Below, one piece after another: positions 15,924 to 22,606 of a stretch of DNA of 64,000 bases; position 1 is the first letter of the stretch; every line of letters begins with the position of its first letter. The position numbers were made by a program, and so were the translations under genes. The stretch is from Mycolicibacterium bacteremicum (GTDB lineage Bacteria; Actinomycetota; Actinomycetes; Mycobacteriales; Mycobacteriaceae): positions 15,839 to 79,838 of the forward strand of contig NZ_CALUAE010000023.1 in NCBI RefSeq assembly GCF_943913955.1, given 5' to 3'. A model generated the notes under the pieces. That model ran no database searches and was not told the DNA's origin. It saw only the letters and a program-made list of their open reading frames with translations.

Positions 15924-16868
15924 ATGCGGGTAGCAATGTTCGGGTATCAAACCTGGGGTCACAAGACCCTGGAGGCCCTCATCAAGTCGTCTCACGATGT
16001 CGTCCTCGTGGCCACTCACCCACCGAGTGATCAACCATATGAATCGATTTGGTCGGATTCCGTCGAAGATCTGGCTCGCGGCAACGATATCCCCGTTGTT
16101 CTGGCGCAGCGGCCGGACGACGCGCTGATCGACCGTGTCCGCGCGGCAGGACCGGACATCATGGTGGCCAACAACTGGCGCACCTGGCTACCTAGGGAGT
16201 TGTTCGACCTACCTCCGCACGGCACGCTCAACCTGCACGACTCGCTGTTACCCGAGTTCACCGGTTTCTCACCGGTGATCTGGGCAATGATCAGTGGCGC
16301 CAACGAAGTTGGCCTGACCGCGCACCGGATGGACGATGACCTGGACACCGGGGACATCGTGCTGCAGCGGGCCATCCCGATCGGGGCCACCGATACCGGC
16401 ACCGACCTGGTGCGGGCCACGATCGACCTCATCCCCGACGTCCTGATCGAAGCGCTGGATCTCATCGAGAGCGGTAGGGCGACGTGGACACCGCAGAACC
16501 TGGAGGATCGGACGTTCTTCCACAAGCGCTCGGCGCGTGACAGCATCATCGACTGGCGTTGGTCCGCAGCAGAATTGGACCGGTTCGTACGCGCGTTGTC
16601 CGATCCGTACCCGAATGCCGTCACTCACTACCGCGGGCAACGGATCCGCGTCGTCAAGGCGGCGGTCTCGCGGTACCGCTATGGCGGCACGCCCGGGCGG
16701 GTGTTCATCGCCGAGGGTGACGGCATGGTGATCGTGGCCGGCGCCGATGCCCATCGCGGACAGGGACACGGACTGGTGATCCAACGAATCCGTCTCGACG
16801 ATGGGACCGAATTGCCGGCGCTGGAGTTCTTCGGCCGTGGTGGCGGATACCTCACCGATCAACCGTGA
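15924..16868 (+). CDS. fxbA: Hydroxyornithine formyltransferase, FxbA-like
   Basis: 314 aa formyltransferase of the Fmt/PurN fold. The start at ATG 15924 follows AAGGGGA; an upstream in-frame extension is rejected because the fold begins MRVAMFGYQTWG. The catalytic Asn and His are in NLHDSLLPEF (N103, H105), with Asp in DLDTGDIV (141-144). A C-terminal Fmt-type domain follows. A housekeeping methionyl-tRNA formyltransferase is the alternative, but the IdeR-like box and the siderophore context, together with the formyl-hydroxyornithine code of module 1, point to N-formylation of delta-N-hydroxyornithine in exochelin synthesis. Confidence 0.9.
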   Translation: MRVAMFGYQTWGHKTLEALIKSSHDVVLVATHPPSDQPYESIWSDSVEDLARGNDIPVVLAQRPDDALIDRVRAAGPDIMVANNWRTWLPRELFDLPPHGTLNLHDSLLPEFTGFSPVIWAMISGANEVGLTAHRMDDDLDTGDIVLQRAIPIGATDTGTDLVRATIDLIPDVLIEALDLIESGRATWTPQNLEDRTFFHKRSARDSIIDWRWSAAELDRFVRALSDPYPNAVTHYRGQRIRVVKAAVSRYRYGGTPGRVFIAEGDGMVIVAGADAHRGQGHGLVIQRIRLDDGTELPALEFFGRGGGYLTDQP

Positions 16869-16878
16869 ACGCGAGGCG

Positions 16879-16902
16879 GCGGGGTTGGAGTCCCAACCCC
16901 GC
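16879..16902. terminator. Perfect hairpin between convergent fxbA and ornithine hydroxylase
   Basis: Ten-base-pair perfect stem GCGGGGTTGG / CCAACCCCGC with loop AGTC, and no T-run. It lies 10 nt after fxbA and 29 nt after the end of the opposing gene, so it could act as a bidirectional mycobacterial-type terminator. Confidence 0.65.
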
Positions 16903-16931
16903 TGCCGCGCAGCCGGTTCGATACCGGTAGT

Positions 16932-18269
16932 TCAGTGACCGACGGCCAGCTCAGGGGTCTGCCTGCTCACCTCCAGATGCTGGGCGATGGAGTCGACGAT
17001 CTCACCGGAGCGGACCGCGATATTGGAGAGCAGTGACGAACTCAGCCCGTGCGTGTGCTCGGTTCCGCCCTGCAGGTAGATGGCCCCGGCGATGTCCTTG
17101 GCGACCCGTAGCCGGTAGTCGCGGGTCAATTCCGGCCGGTCGGCGCCGAACTGACCGACGTCGTAGAGATCGCCGAGCATGTCCGGCAACGGCATCGGAA
17201 TGAAGCCGGTGGCGTAGACGACCGCGTCGCAGTCCAGCACCTCGACGGTGCGGGTCGGATGATGTTCGATCGTCACCCGCACTCCGGTGCCGTGTTCGAC
17301 GGCGGACTGCACACCGGAGGCGCCGCGGAAGAACAGCCGACGCTTGCCCGCCACCCGTTCCGCATACTCTCTGGTGTAGAGCTCCTCGATCAGCGGCAGG
17401 TCCACACATGAGTAGTTGGTGGCGCGATGGTAATCGATGAGCCGTTGCCGCACAGTGGATTCAGCGGCATAGAAGTCGTCGACGGCTGCCGGGTCGAACA
17501 CCCGGTTCGCATAGGGACTGTCATCGGCCGGGCTGTACCCGTATTTGGCGAACACCCCGTGAACTTCGGCGTCCGGGTACGTGACGTGCAGGTAATCGGT
17601 CACCTCTGCCGCGCTCTGACCGGCGCCCACCACCACGAACCTGTTGTGATTGGTCGAGGGCACCTTGCCGATCTTGCCGAGCAGTTCGTGATTGTGGAAT
17701 TGGCGTGCGGTTTCGGTGACGCCCGGGGGCAGTTGCGCCTTCAGCCCGCCGGCGAGCACCACGGTTCTGGTCAGCAGCGTCCGGCGTTTGCCAGTATCGA
17801 TCTGCTCGACATCGACTGCAAGGCAGTGGCCCTCATCGCGTACGGCGACCGCCCGGCTGCTGTAGTGCACCGTGGCGGCGACCTGCTGGGCCGCCCACTC
17901 CAGGTAGTCGTGGAATTCCAGACGCGTCGGGAAGAACGTCTGATGGTTGATGAAATCGTTGAGTCGGCCGCGTTCGGTCACATAGCTGAGGAAGGTGTAC
18001 CTGCTCTGCACGTTGCGCTGGCTGGCGAGATCCTTGAGGAACGAGATCTGCATGGTGGTACCCGGGATGAGCATGCCGGTGTGCCAGCCGAATTCCGTCT
18101 TGCTCTCGATGAACTCGGCCGCGATCCGTCCGGACTCGGGACGGATCTCGTTGAACTCCTCGATGGCGATTGCCAGACCGAGGTTCGACGGTCCGAATCC
18201 CACGCCGACGACGTCGAGGACCGTGGTCGCCCCGTTGCTGTGGTTGCCGTTGCGTGCGGTCGACGCCAT
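16932..18269 (-). CDS. L-ornithine N5-monooxygenase (siderophore type)
   Basis: 445 aa flavin N-monooxygenase of the PvdA/CchB/MbtG family. FAD site GVGFGPSN (22-29), NADPH site GAGQSA (215-220) and the C-terminal ATGF motif (about 353-356) are all visible. It should convert ornithine to delta-N-hydroxyornithine, the hydroxamate precursor for modules 1 and 3. Its ATG overlaps the stop of the upstream aspartate decarboxylase gene by one base (TGATG), so the two form an operon that makes both unusual building blocks. Lysine as substrate (MbtG-like) cannot be excluded from sequence alone, but the hydroxyornithine A-domain codes favour ornithine. Confidence 0.92.
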   Translation of the reverse strand: MASTARNGNHSNGATTVLDVVGVGFGPSNLGLAIAIEEFNEIRPESGRIAAEFIESKTEFGWHTGMLIPGTTMQISFLKDLASQRNVQSRYTFLSYVTERGRLNDFINHQTFFPTRLEFHDYLEWAAQQVAATVHYSSRAVAVRDEGHCLAVDVEQIDTGKRRTLLTRTVVLAGGLKAQLPPGVTETARQFHNHELLGKIGKVPSTNHNRFVVVGAGQSAAEVTDYLHVTYPDAEVHGVFAKYGYSPADDSPYANRVFDPAAVDDFYAAESTVRQRLIDYHRATNYSCVDLPLIEELYTREYAERVAGKRRLFFRGASGVQSAVEHGTGVRVTIEHHPTRTVEVLDCDAVVYATGFIPMPLPDMLGDLYDVGQFGADRPELTRDYRLRVAKDIAGAIYLQGGTEHTHGLSSSLLSNIAVRSGEIVDSIAQHLEVSRQTPELAVGH

Positions 18270-18676
18270 CAGGCTCCCGCCATCTGGTCGATCGCACCGG
18301 GCACGGGCGCCGAGGGGTCGGAGCCGAGCGCGACAATGCGGTTGCTCGCATCGACGTGGACCACCCGCGGAACGTGCCCGCCCAGCTCGCGCTCATCGAC
18401 GGTGCGGAACGACATGATGATGACGAGGTCACCGGGATCGATCAAATGAGCTGCTGCGCCGTTGATTCCGATGACACCAGAGCCGGGTGCACCGGTGATG
18501 GCATAGGTGGTCAGGCGCGCCCCGTTGGTGATGTCGACGACGTCGACCTGCTCCCCTTCGAGGATGTCGGCCGCCCGCATCAGATCGTGGTCGATGGTGA
18601 TCGAACCGACGTAGTGCAGATCGGCTTGGGTGACGGTGGCGCGATGCACCTTGCCGCCCAACATGGTTCGGAACAC
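18269..18676 (-). CDS. panD: Aspartate 1-decarboxylase paralogue supplying beta-alanine
   Basis: 135 aa pyruvoyl enzyme. The self-cleavage site is YVGS with Gly24-Ser25, exactly at the family position, and the N-terminus MFRTMLGGKVHRATVTQADL is typical PanD. GTG 18676 is chosen because GGAGGG lies just upstream; ATG four codons later is an alternative. Aspartate decarboxylation gives beta-alanine. The usual role is pantothenate synthesis, but here the gene is first in an operon with the ornithine hydroxylase, opposite an IdeR-like box, and the NRPS has a beta-alanine-like A domain. A dedicated siderophore role is therefore inferred. Whether a second panD sits with panC elsewhere cannot be seen. 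Confidence 0.9.
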   Translation of the reverse strand: MFRTMLGGKVHRATVTQADLHYVGSITIDHDLMRAADILEGEQVDVVDITNGARLTTYAITGAPGSGVIGINGAAAHLIDPGDLVIIMSFRTVDERELGGHVPRVVHVDASNRIVALGSDPSAPVPGAIDQMAGA

Positions 18677-18735
18677 AAGTCCCTCCGGCGCTTATTGAGT
18701 TGAATCCCCACAGACTGCCAATTCAGCCCTGAAGC

Positions 18736-18754
18736 GTAGGTTAACCTAACCTCA
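18736..18754. promoter_or_regulatory. IdeR-like iron box overlapping a leaderless start
   Basis: GTAGGTTAACCTAACCTCA matches the IdeR consensus at 15 of 19 positions. Its last base is the A of the ATG of the binding-protein gene. TAACCT (18742-18747) is a TANNNT -10 hexamer ending 6 nt before that ATG, so the transcript is probably leaderless and the box covers the -10 and start site. The panD operon starts 60 bp away on the other strand. Confidence 0.75.
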
Positions 18755-19764
18755 TGTCGCTCACAAAGGTACGTTTCCCCGCCGGCCGGACTTTCGAGGC
18801 AATTGCCGTATTAACCGTCGCGTCAACGCTTCTCGCAGGTTGTGGCGGCGCGGCGCAACAGGACGCCGAAAACGGCTCCACCAGCGCCGGAGCAGATGAA
18901 TCCATTGTCATCGAGCACAAATTCGGAGAAACAAAACTCACAGCAAACCCACAGCGGGTGGTCACCGTCGGATGGAACGACCAGGACGATGTATTGGCAC
19001 TCGGCGTGGTACCTGTAGGTACCAGAAGCTTTTTCGACAACTACAACGATTTCCCCTGGGTCAAGGAAGCCACCGACGGCAAGGGCGTACCGGTCATCCC
19101 CGGCGATGAGATCAACTTCGAGGCCATCGCCAAGGCGAAGCCCGACGTCATCTTCGCCATCTACGAGACCATCGACCAGAAGACCTACGACCAGTTGTCG
19201 CAGATCGCGCCGACCGTCATCCAGTCCGACGAGTATCCCGACGAGGAAACCCCCTGGGATGTGCAGCTTCTGACCATCGGCAAGGCGCTGGGCAAGGAAC
19301 CCGAGGCCCAGTCGCTGGTGGACGAGGTCAACACCAGAATCAGCGAGAGCAAAACCGCTCACCCGGAGTTCGCCGGCAAGACACTCGTCGCCGATTTCAC
19401 CTCCGAACTGAACTCGCAGTACCTGCTCGGCGAGGGTGACCCGCGCCGCCAGCTGTTCGACGAGCTCGGATTCACCGCCCAGCCCGACACCGGGGACGTC
19501 TCCGACGAGAAGCTATCGCTGCTCGAGGGCGACGTCCTGTTCGTCAATGGCCTCACCAAGGAGCAGGTCGCGGGATCACCGGCCTTCAGCCGGCTCGATG
19601 TCGTCCGCGAGGATCGCACGCTGTACGCCGGATCGGACTCCGCACTCAGTGGCGCGCTGACCTACAGCGGGCCCGACGCACTGCTCTACGCCCTCGACGT
19701 GCTCACCCCGCAGTTGAGCAATGCGCTCACCGGCAAGCCGGTCACCGACCTGTCGAATTCCTGA
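18754..19764 (+). CDS. Ferri-siderophore-binding lipoprotein (FecB/FepB-like)
   Basis: 336 aa. Signal peptide with lipobox LLAGC (Cys30), a short Ser/Ala/Gly linker, then a type III periplasmic-binding fold (VVTVGWNDQDDVLALGVVPVG near residue 70, and PDVIFAIYETIDQ). This class binds Fe-siderophores and delivers them to an ABC importer; no permease gene is in the window. There is no Shine-Dalgarno, and a -10-like TAACCT precedes the ATG by 6 nt, so a leaderless mRNA under IdeR control is likely. The expected ligand is the ferric product of the neighbouring exochelin-type pathway. Confidence 0.9.
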   Translation: MSLTKVRFPAGRTFEAIAVLTVASTLLAGCGGAAQQDAENGSTSAGADESIVIEHKFGETKLTANPQRVVTVGWNDQDDVLALGVVPVGTRSFFDNYNDFPWVKEATDGKGVPVIPGDEINFEAIAKAKPDVIFAIYETIDQKTYDQLSQIAPTVIQSDEYPDEETPWDVQLLTIGKALGKEPEAQSLVDEVNTRISESKTAHPEFAGKTLVADFTSELNSQYLLGEGDPRRQLFDELGFTAQPDTGDVSDEKLSLLEGDVLFVNGLTKEQVAGSPAFSRLDVVREDRTLYAGSDSALSGALTYSGPDALLYALDVLTPQLSNALTGKPVTDLSNS

Positions 19765-19803
19765 CGAGCCGCCCGGCCGGGCCACCGCACGAGTCGTGCC
19801 CGG

Positions 19804-21024
19804 TCAGGCGACCTCGACCACGTGCGCCGCGGACTGCCCGATCGTCGCCTGCGTATCGCCGATCATCGTGCGCAGCAGTGCTTTCTGCTCCCGGTCCCCG
19901 CGGGCGGCATCGGCATCGGCGCGGCCCGGCAACGCCAGCACCGAGACGCTGCGCAGCACGTTGACCGGCAACCGCAGCGCCGGGTACCAGGGCAGCACAT
20001 GAGCGGGTAACCCGAGCGCGGTCATGGCCCGGGGCCCGAGGAAGGCGCTGGTGACCGAGAGGTGCTGGGCCCGGGCCAGCCGGCGTCGCACACCGGCCAG
20101 GCTGGTGTAATGCCAGGCAAGCGGGTCCTGAGCCATCGGGACCGCGAGTTGACGGGTGGATTCATCGGGTTCGGCCAGTGCCGTCAGGGTGTGGAAGAGC
20201 ACCCGGATGCCGTCGCGGTAGTCCCGCGGCAACCATTCGTCATCCACGCCGATCAGCCAGCCGACATAACGGGTCAGGTGTGCGATACCCGCGTAGTCCC
20301 GCGGCGAGAGCAGCAGACCCATGCCGATACCACCGGCCGACGGGGCGATAAGCGCGCCGACCAGGGTCGCGGCCATATCGGTCTGGTTGATCGGCAGGCC
20401 CCACTCCCCGGCGCGCCAGTCCGGCATGGCGGCGACGTGGCGGCGCACCATCGCATGGATCAACCGCACCCGCAGCGTCGAGCGGTAACCGGCGCCGCGC
20501 GGGTCCATGCCGTGGGGCGAGATGACATCCAACGCCCACTGCATGGTTTCGGCGAACCGCTTGTTCGACCCCTTCTCCAGCGCACCGGTGCGCACCAGGG
20601 TCTTGTTGAATCCGGAGAACTGGTAGCCACCGAGCAGCGAGACGTCGCGGGCGATGTACATCCCGTCGGCGCCGCTGCGGCGCATCGCGCGCTCCCCGCG
20701 CCGGATCAGCGTCCAGTCGACCCAGTCCGGGACGGTCTCGACGGTCGCGAAGAACTCGCGCAGCGGGGCGGGCGCCTCGGGCACCGCGGCGATCCCCTCG
20801 GCCGCCGCCCGGTCGAACAGCGGCCGGGTCTGCGCCATCCCGGTGTCGGTCATCCAGGCCACCAGCCGGTCGGCGGCGGGGTCGCCGACGGTGAGCCGCT
20901 CGCCGAGCCGACGCCACTGCTCATCATCGGGTTCACCAAGACCCAGGATGCCGGCCAGCAACCGGATGGCGCCGGGCACCGCCTTCGGCGCACTCGGGTG
21001 CCGGGTGGGAACGGGCCCGTCCAT
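19804..21024 (-). CDS. DUF2236 / MpaB-family oxygenase-like protein
   Basis: 406 aa, predicted helical and soluble. The fold shows the DUF2236 landmarks: DWxLIxRGERAMRR (about residues 105-120), a GGYQFSGFNKTL segment, and RVRLIHAMVRRH with the candidate haem-axial His. Homologues include the latex-clearing protein Lcp, but most mycobacterial members have no assigned substrate. The start is supported by AAGGAGAG four bases before ATG. A TetR gene is divergent, 72 bp away, and probably controls it. There is no visible link to the siderophore genes. Confidence 0.8.
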   Translation of the reverse strand: MDGPVPTRHPSAPKAVPGAIRLLAGILGLGEPDDEQWRRLGERLTVGDPAADRLVAWMTDTGMAQTRPLFDRAAAEGIAAVPEAPAPLREFFATVETVPDWVDWTLIRRGERAMRRSGADGMYIARDVSLLGGYQFSGFNKTLVRTGALEKGSNKRFAETMQWALDVISPHGMDPRGAGYRSTLRVRLIHAMVRRHVAAMPDWRAGEWGLPINQTDMAATLVGALIAPSAGGIGMGLLLSPRDYAGIAHLTRYVGWLIGVDDEWLPRDYRDGIRVLFHTLTALAEPDESTRQLAVPMAQDPLAWHYTSLAGVRRRLARAQHLSVTSAFLGPRAMTALGLPAHVLPWYPALRLPVNVLRSVSVLALPGRADADAARGDREQKALLRTMIGDTQATIGQSAAHVVEVA

Positions 21025-21083
21025 ATCACTCTCCTTTGAGCCGCACTTTGGATTACATGCGTCGTCCGAATTTAGGGCGCAGG

Positions 21084-21089
21084 TAGGGT
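21084..21089 (+). promoter_or_regulatory. -10 hexamer TAGGGT for TetR gene
   Basis: TANNNT hexamer ending 7 nt before ATG 21097, with no clear Shine-Dalgarno. Predicts a leaderless TetR transcript and supports ATG 21097 over the in-frame GTG at 21088. Confidence 0.45.
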
Positions 21090-21096
21090 GCTGTCA

Positions 21097-21738
21097 ATGA
21101 AGCGCGCGAAGGTGGAGCGGGATTACGGCGGTATCAGCGCGACCGACCGTCGCGCCGACCGGCGCCGACGCCTGCTCGCCGCGGGCCGCCAGCTGTGGGG
21201 CGAATCCGGCGTCGCCGATGTCACCGTGCGTGGCGTCTGCAGCCAGGCAGGCCTTATCACCCGGTACTTCTACGAGCAGTTCGACAATCGGGAGGCGCTG
21301 ATCTTCGCGGTCGCCGACGATGTCCGCGATCAGCTTCTGGAAGCCATGGTGCTCGCCGGCGTCGGCGACCCGGGGACCCTGGCGGACAAGCTGCGCTCGG
21401 CGCTGTCGGCATTCCTGGAGATCATCGCCGCGGACCCGCATGTGCATCGCATCTCCACCGGCGATGTCAGCAATGTCCCGGGGCTCACCCAGCATCGCGC
21501 CAAGATCCTCGACCTCATCACCGACGAGATCACCCGTCGCGCACCGGATGTCCTCGGCGACGAGGTGCCCGGGCCGACGGAGTTGCGCCGTGGCGCGTTG
21601 TTCATCGTGGGCGGGGTCAATCAGCTGATCGAGGACTGGCTGGCCGATCCGCGGCTGCCGCCGGCCGAGTTGGCGCAGATCGCCGCCGACATGTGCGTGG
21701 CGTTCTTCCGCGGGCTCGCGCACTCCCCCACTCAGTGA
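21097..21738 (+). CDS. TetR-family transcriptional regulator
   Basis: 213 aa. The N-terminal helix-turn-helix (about residues 20-65) includes RRRRLLAAGRQLWGESG and VTVRGVCSQAGLITRYFYEQF, a standard TetR recognition helix ending in YFYEQF. The C-terminal ligand domain is unassigned. It is divergent from the DUF2236 gene and most likely represses it and itself. No clear palindrome was found in the 72-bp gap, so the operator is not assigned. Confidence 0.85.
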   Translation: MKRAKVERDYGGISATDRRADRRRRLLAAGRQLWGESGVADVTVRGVCSQAGLITRYFYEQFDNREALIFAVADDVRDQLLEAMVLAGVGDPGTLADKLRSALSAFLEIIAADPHVHRISTGDVSNVPGLTQHRAKILDLITDEITRRAPDVLGDEVPGPTELRRGALFIVGGVNQLIEDWLADPRLPPAELAQIAADMCVAFFRGLAHSPTQ

Positions 21739-21794
21739 TCTCGGCGCGCTGACGTTCGGTCACCGAGCGCGGGCGCCCCGACATCGCCGGGTGG

Positions 21795-22271
21795 TCAGCG
21801 CGCGACGGGCCAGGCCCACACCGACATGTCGCCGCGCGGGTAGTTCATGCACACCGCGGCCGCCTTGGCCACCACGCCCTTGTTGTTGAAGAACACCTTG
21901 GCCCAGTTGCCCCACCGGGTGGCCACCTGCTCGTAGTAGATGTTGGTGGCGGTGTCCTCGGAGTACTGCCGCCGGCCCGCGGCATCCAGCGAGTAGAACC
22001 AGTGGATCCGGTCCACGGCCATCTGCTGGACGTCGAGCGGGCGATTGCTCTTGTCCAGCATGTACCGCTCGAAGTAGATGGGACTGGTGTCCCGGGCGGC
22101 GGCCAGGTACTGCTCTGCGTCGCACTGGGTTTCGATCTGTTTACTCGGAATCGGGTACTCGTCGGTGGCGTCGGCCTGGGCCGACGGCGAGTTGAGCAGC
22201 GCCGCCGAGAGCGCGGCGACCATCACCATGAACGACGCCCGGACTGTCCAGCGGAGGGTGTGGGTGTTCAT
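21795..22271 (-). CDS. Mycobacterial exported protein (DUF5078-like)
   Basis: 158 aa with a signal peptide (helix MVMVAALSAALLNSPSAQA, cleavage after about residue 34). The mature domain has two Cys (TQCDAEQYL and AAAVCMNYP) that could form a disulphide, and many Tyr/Trp. I believe it belongs to the DUF5078 family, though this is from memory. It is the last gene of the mmpS-mmpL operon: its ATG overlaps the stop of the DUF732 gene (ATGA). Co-translation suggests a periplasmic or cell-wall accessory of the MmpL transporter; that role is inference. Confidence 0.75.
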   Translation of the reverse strand: MNTHTLRWTVRASFMVMVAALSAALLNSPSAQADATDEYPIPSKQIETQCDAEQYLAAARDTSPIYFERYMLDKSNRPLDVQQMAVDRIHWFYSLDAAGRRQYSEDTATNIYYEQVATRWGNWAKVFFNNKGVVAKAAAVCMNYPRGDMSVWAWPVAR

Positions 22272-22606
22272 GGCTGCTCCTGATTCGCCGTCAACTTGTC
22301 CAGGTGCACCGGGCAGTACATCCGCAGTGCGGTACCGAGGAACTGGTACACCTGCTCGGTGCTGTTCGTACGAGCCAGGTTCTGCACCAGGAACTCCGCG
22401 GAATCCGTTGCGGTGGAGTCGACTCCGGTGTCGAACCGCTTGCAGCTGATCTTGGCCATCCAGGCGTTGAAGTCCCGCTGGCCGTAGATCCCGAATCCGT
22501 GCAGTTCGTTGGCGAAGTCGGTGTCGCGGTCGGCGACCGCGGTGGCGGTCCCGATCGGTAGCACCATCGTCAGCGCCGCGGCCGCCGCGATCACGAAACG
22601 TCTCAT
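22268..22606 (-). CDS. DUF732-type exported small protein
   Basis: 112 aa from ATG 22606, which overlaps the mmpL stop (ATGA). The signal peptide RRFVIAAAAALTMVLPIGTATAVA is followed by a short helical domain with paired Cys (KISCKRF and RMYCPVH), typical of mycobacterial DUF732 proteins. The function of the family is not established. Its location between mmpL and another exported protein in a chain of 4-nt overlaps suggests a periplasmic partner of the transporter. Confidence 0.8.
   Translation of the reverse strand: MRRFVIAAAAALTMVLPIGTATAVADRDTDFANELHGFGIYGQRDFNAWMAKISCKRFDTGVDSTATDSAEFLVQNLARTNSTEQVYQFLGTALRMYCPVHLDKLTANQEQP

Noticed and set aside
15924..16868. Housekeeping methionyl-tRNA formyltransferase
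   Set aside because: Context, IdeR-like box and the formyl-hydroxyornithine A-domain code favour FxbA.
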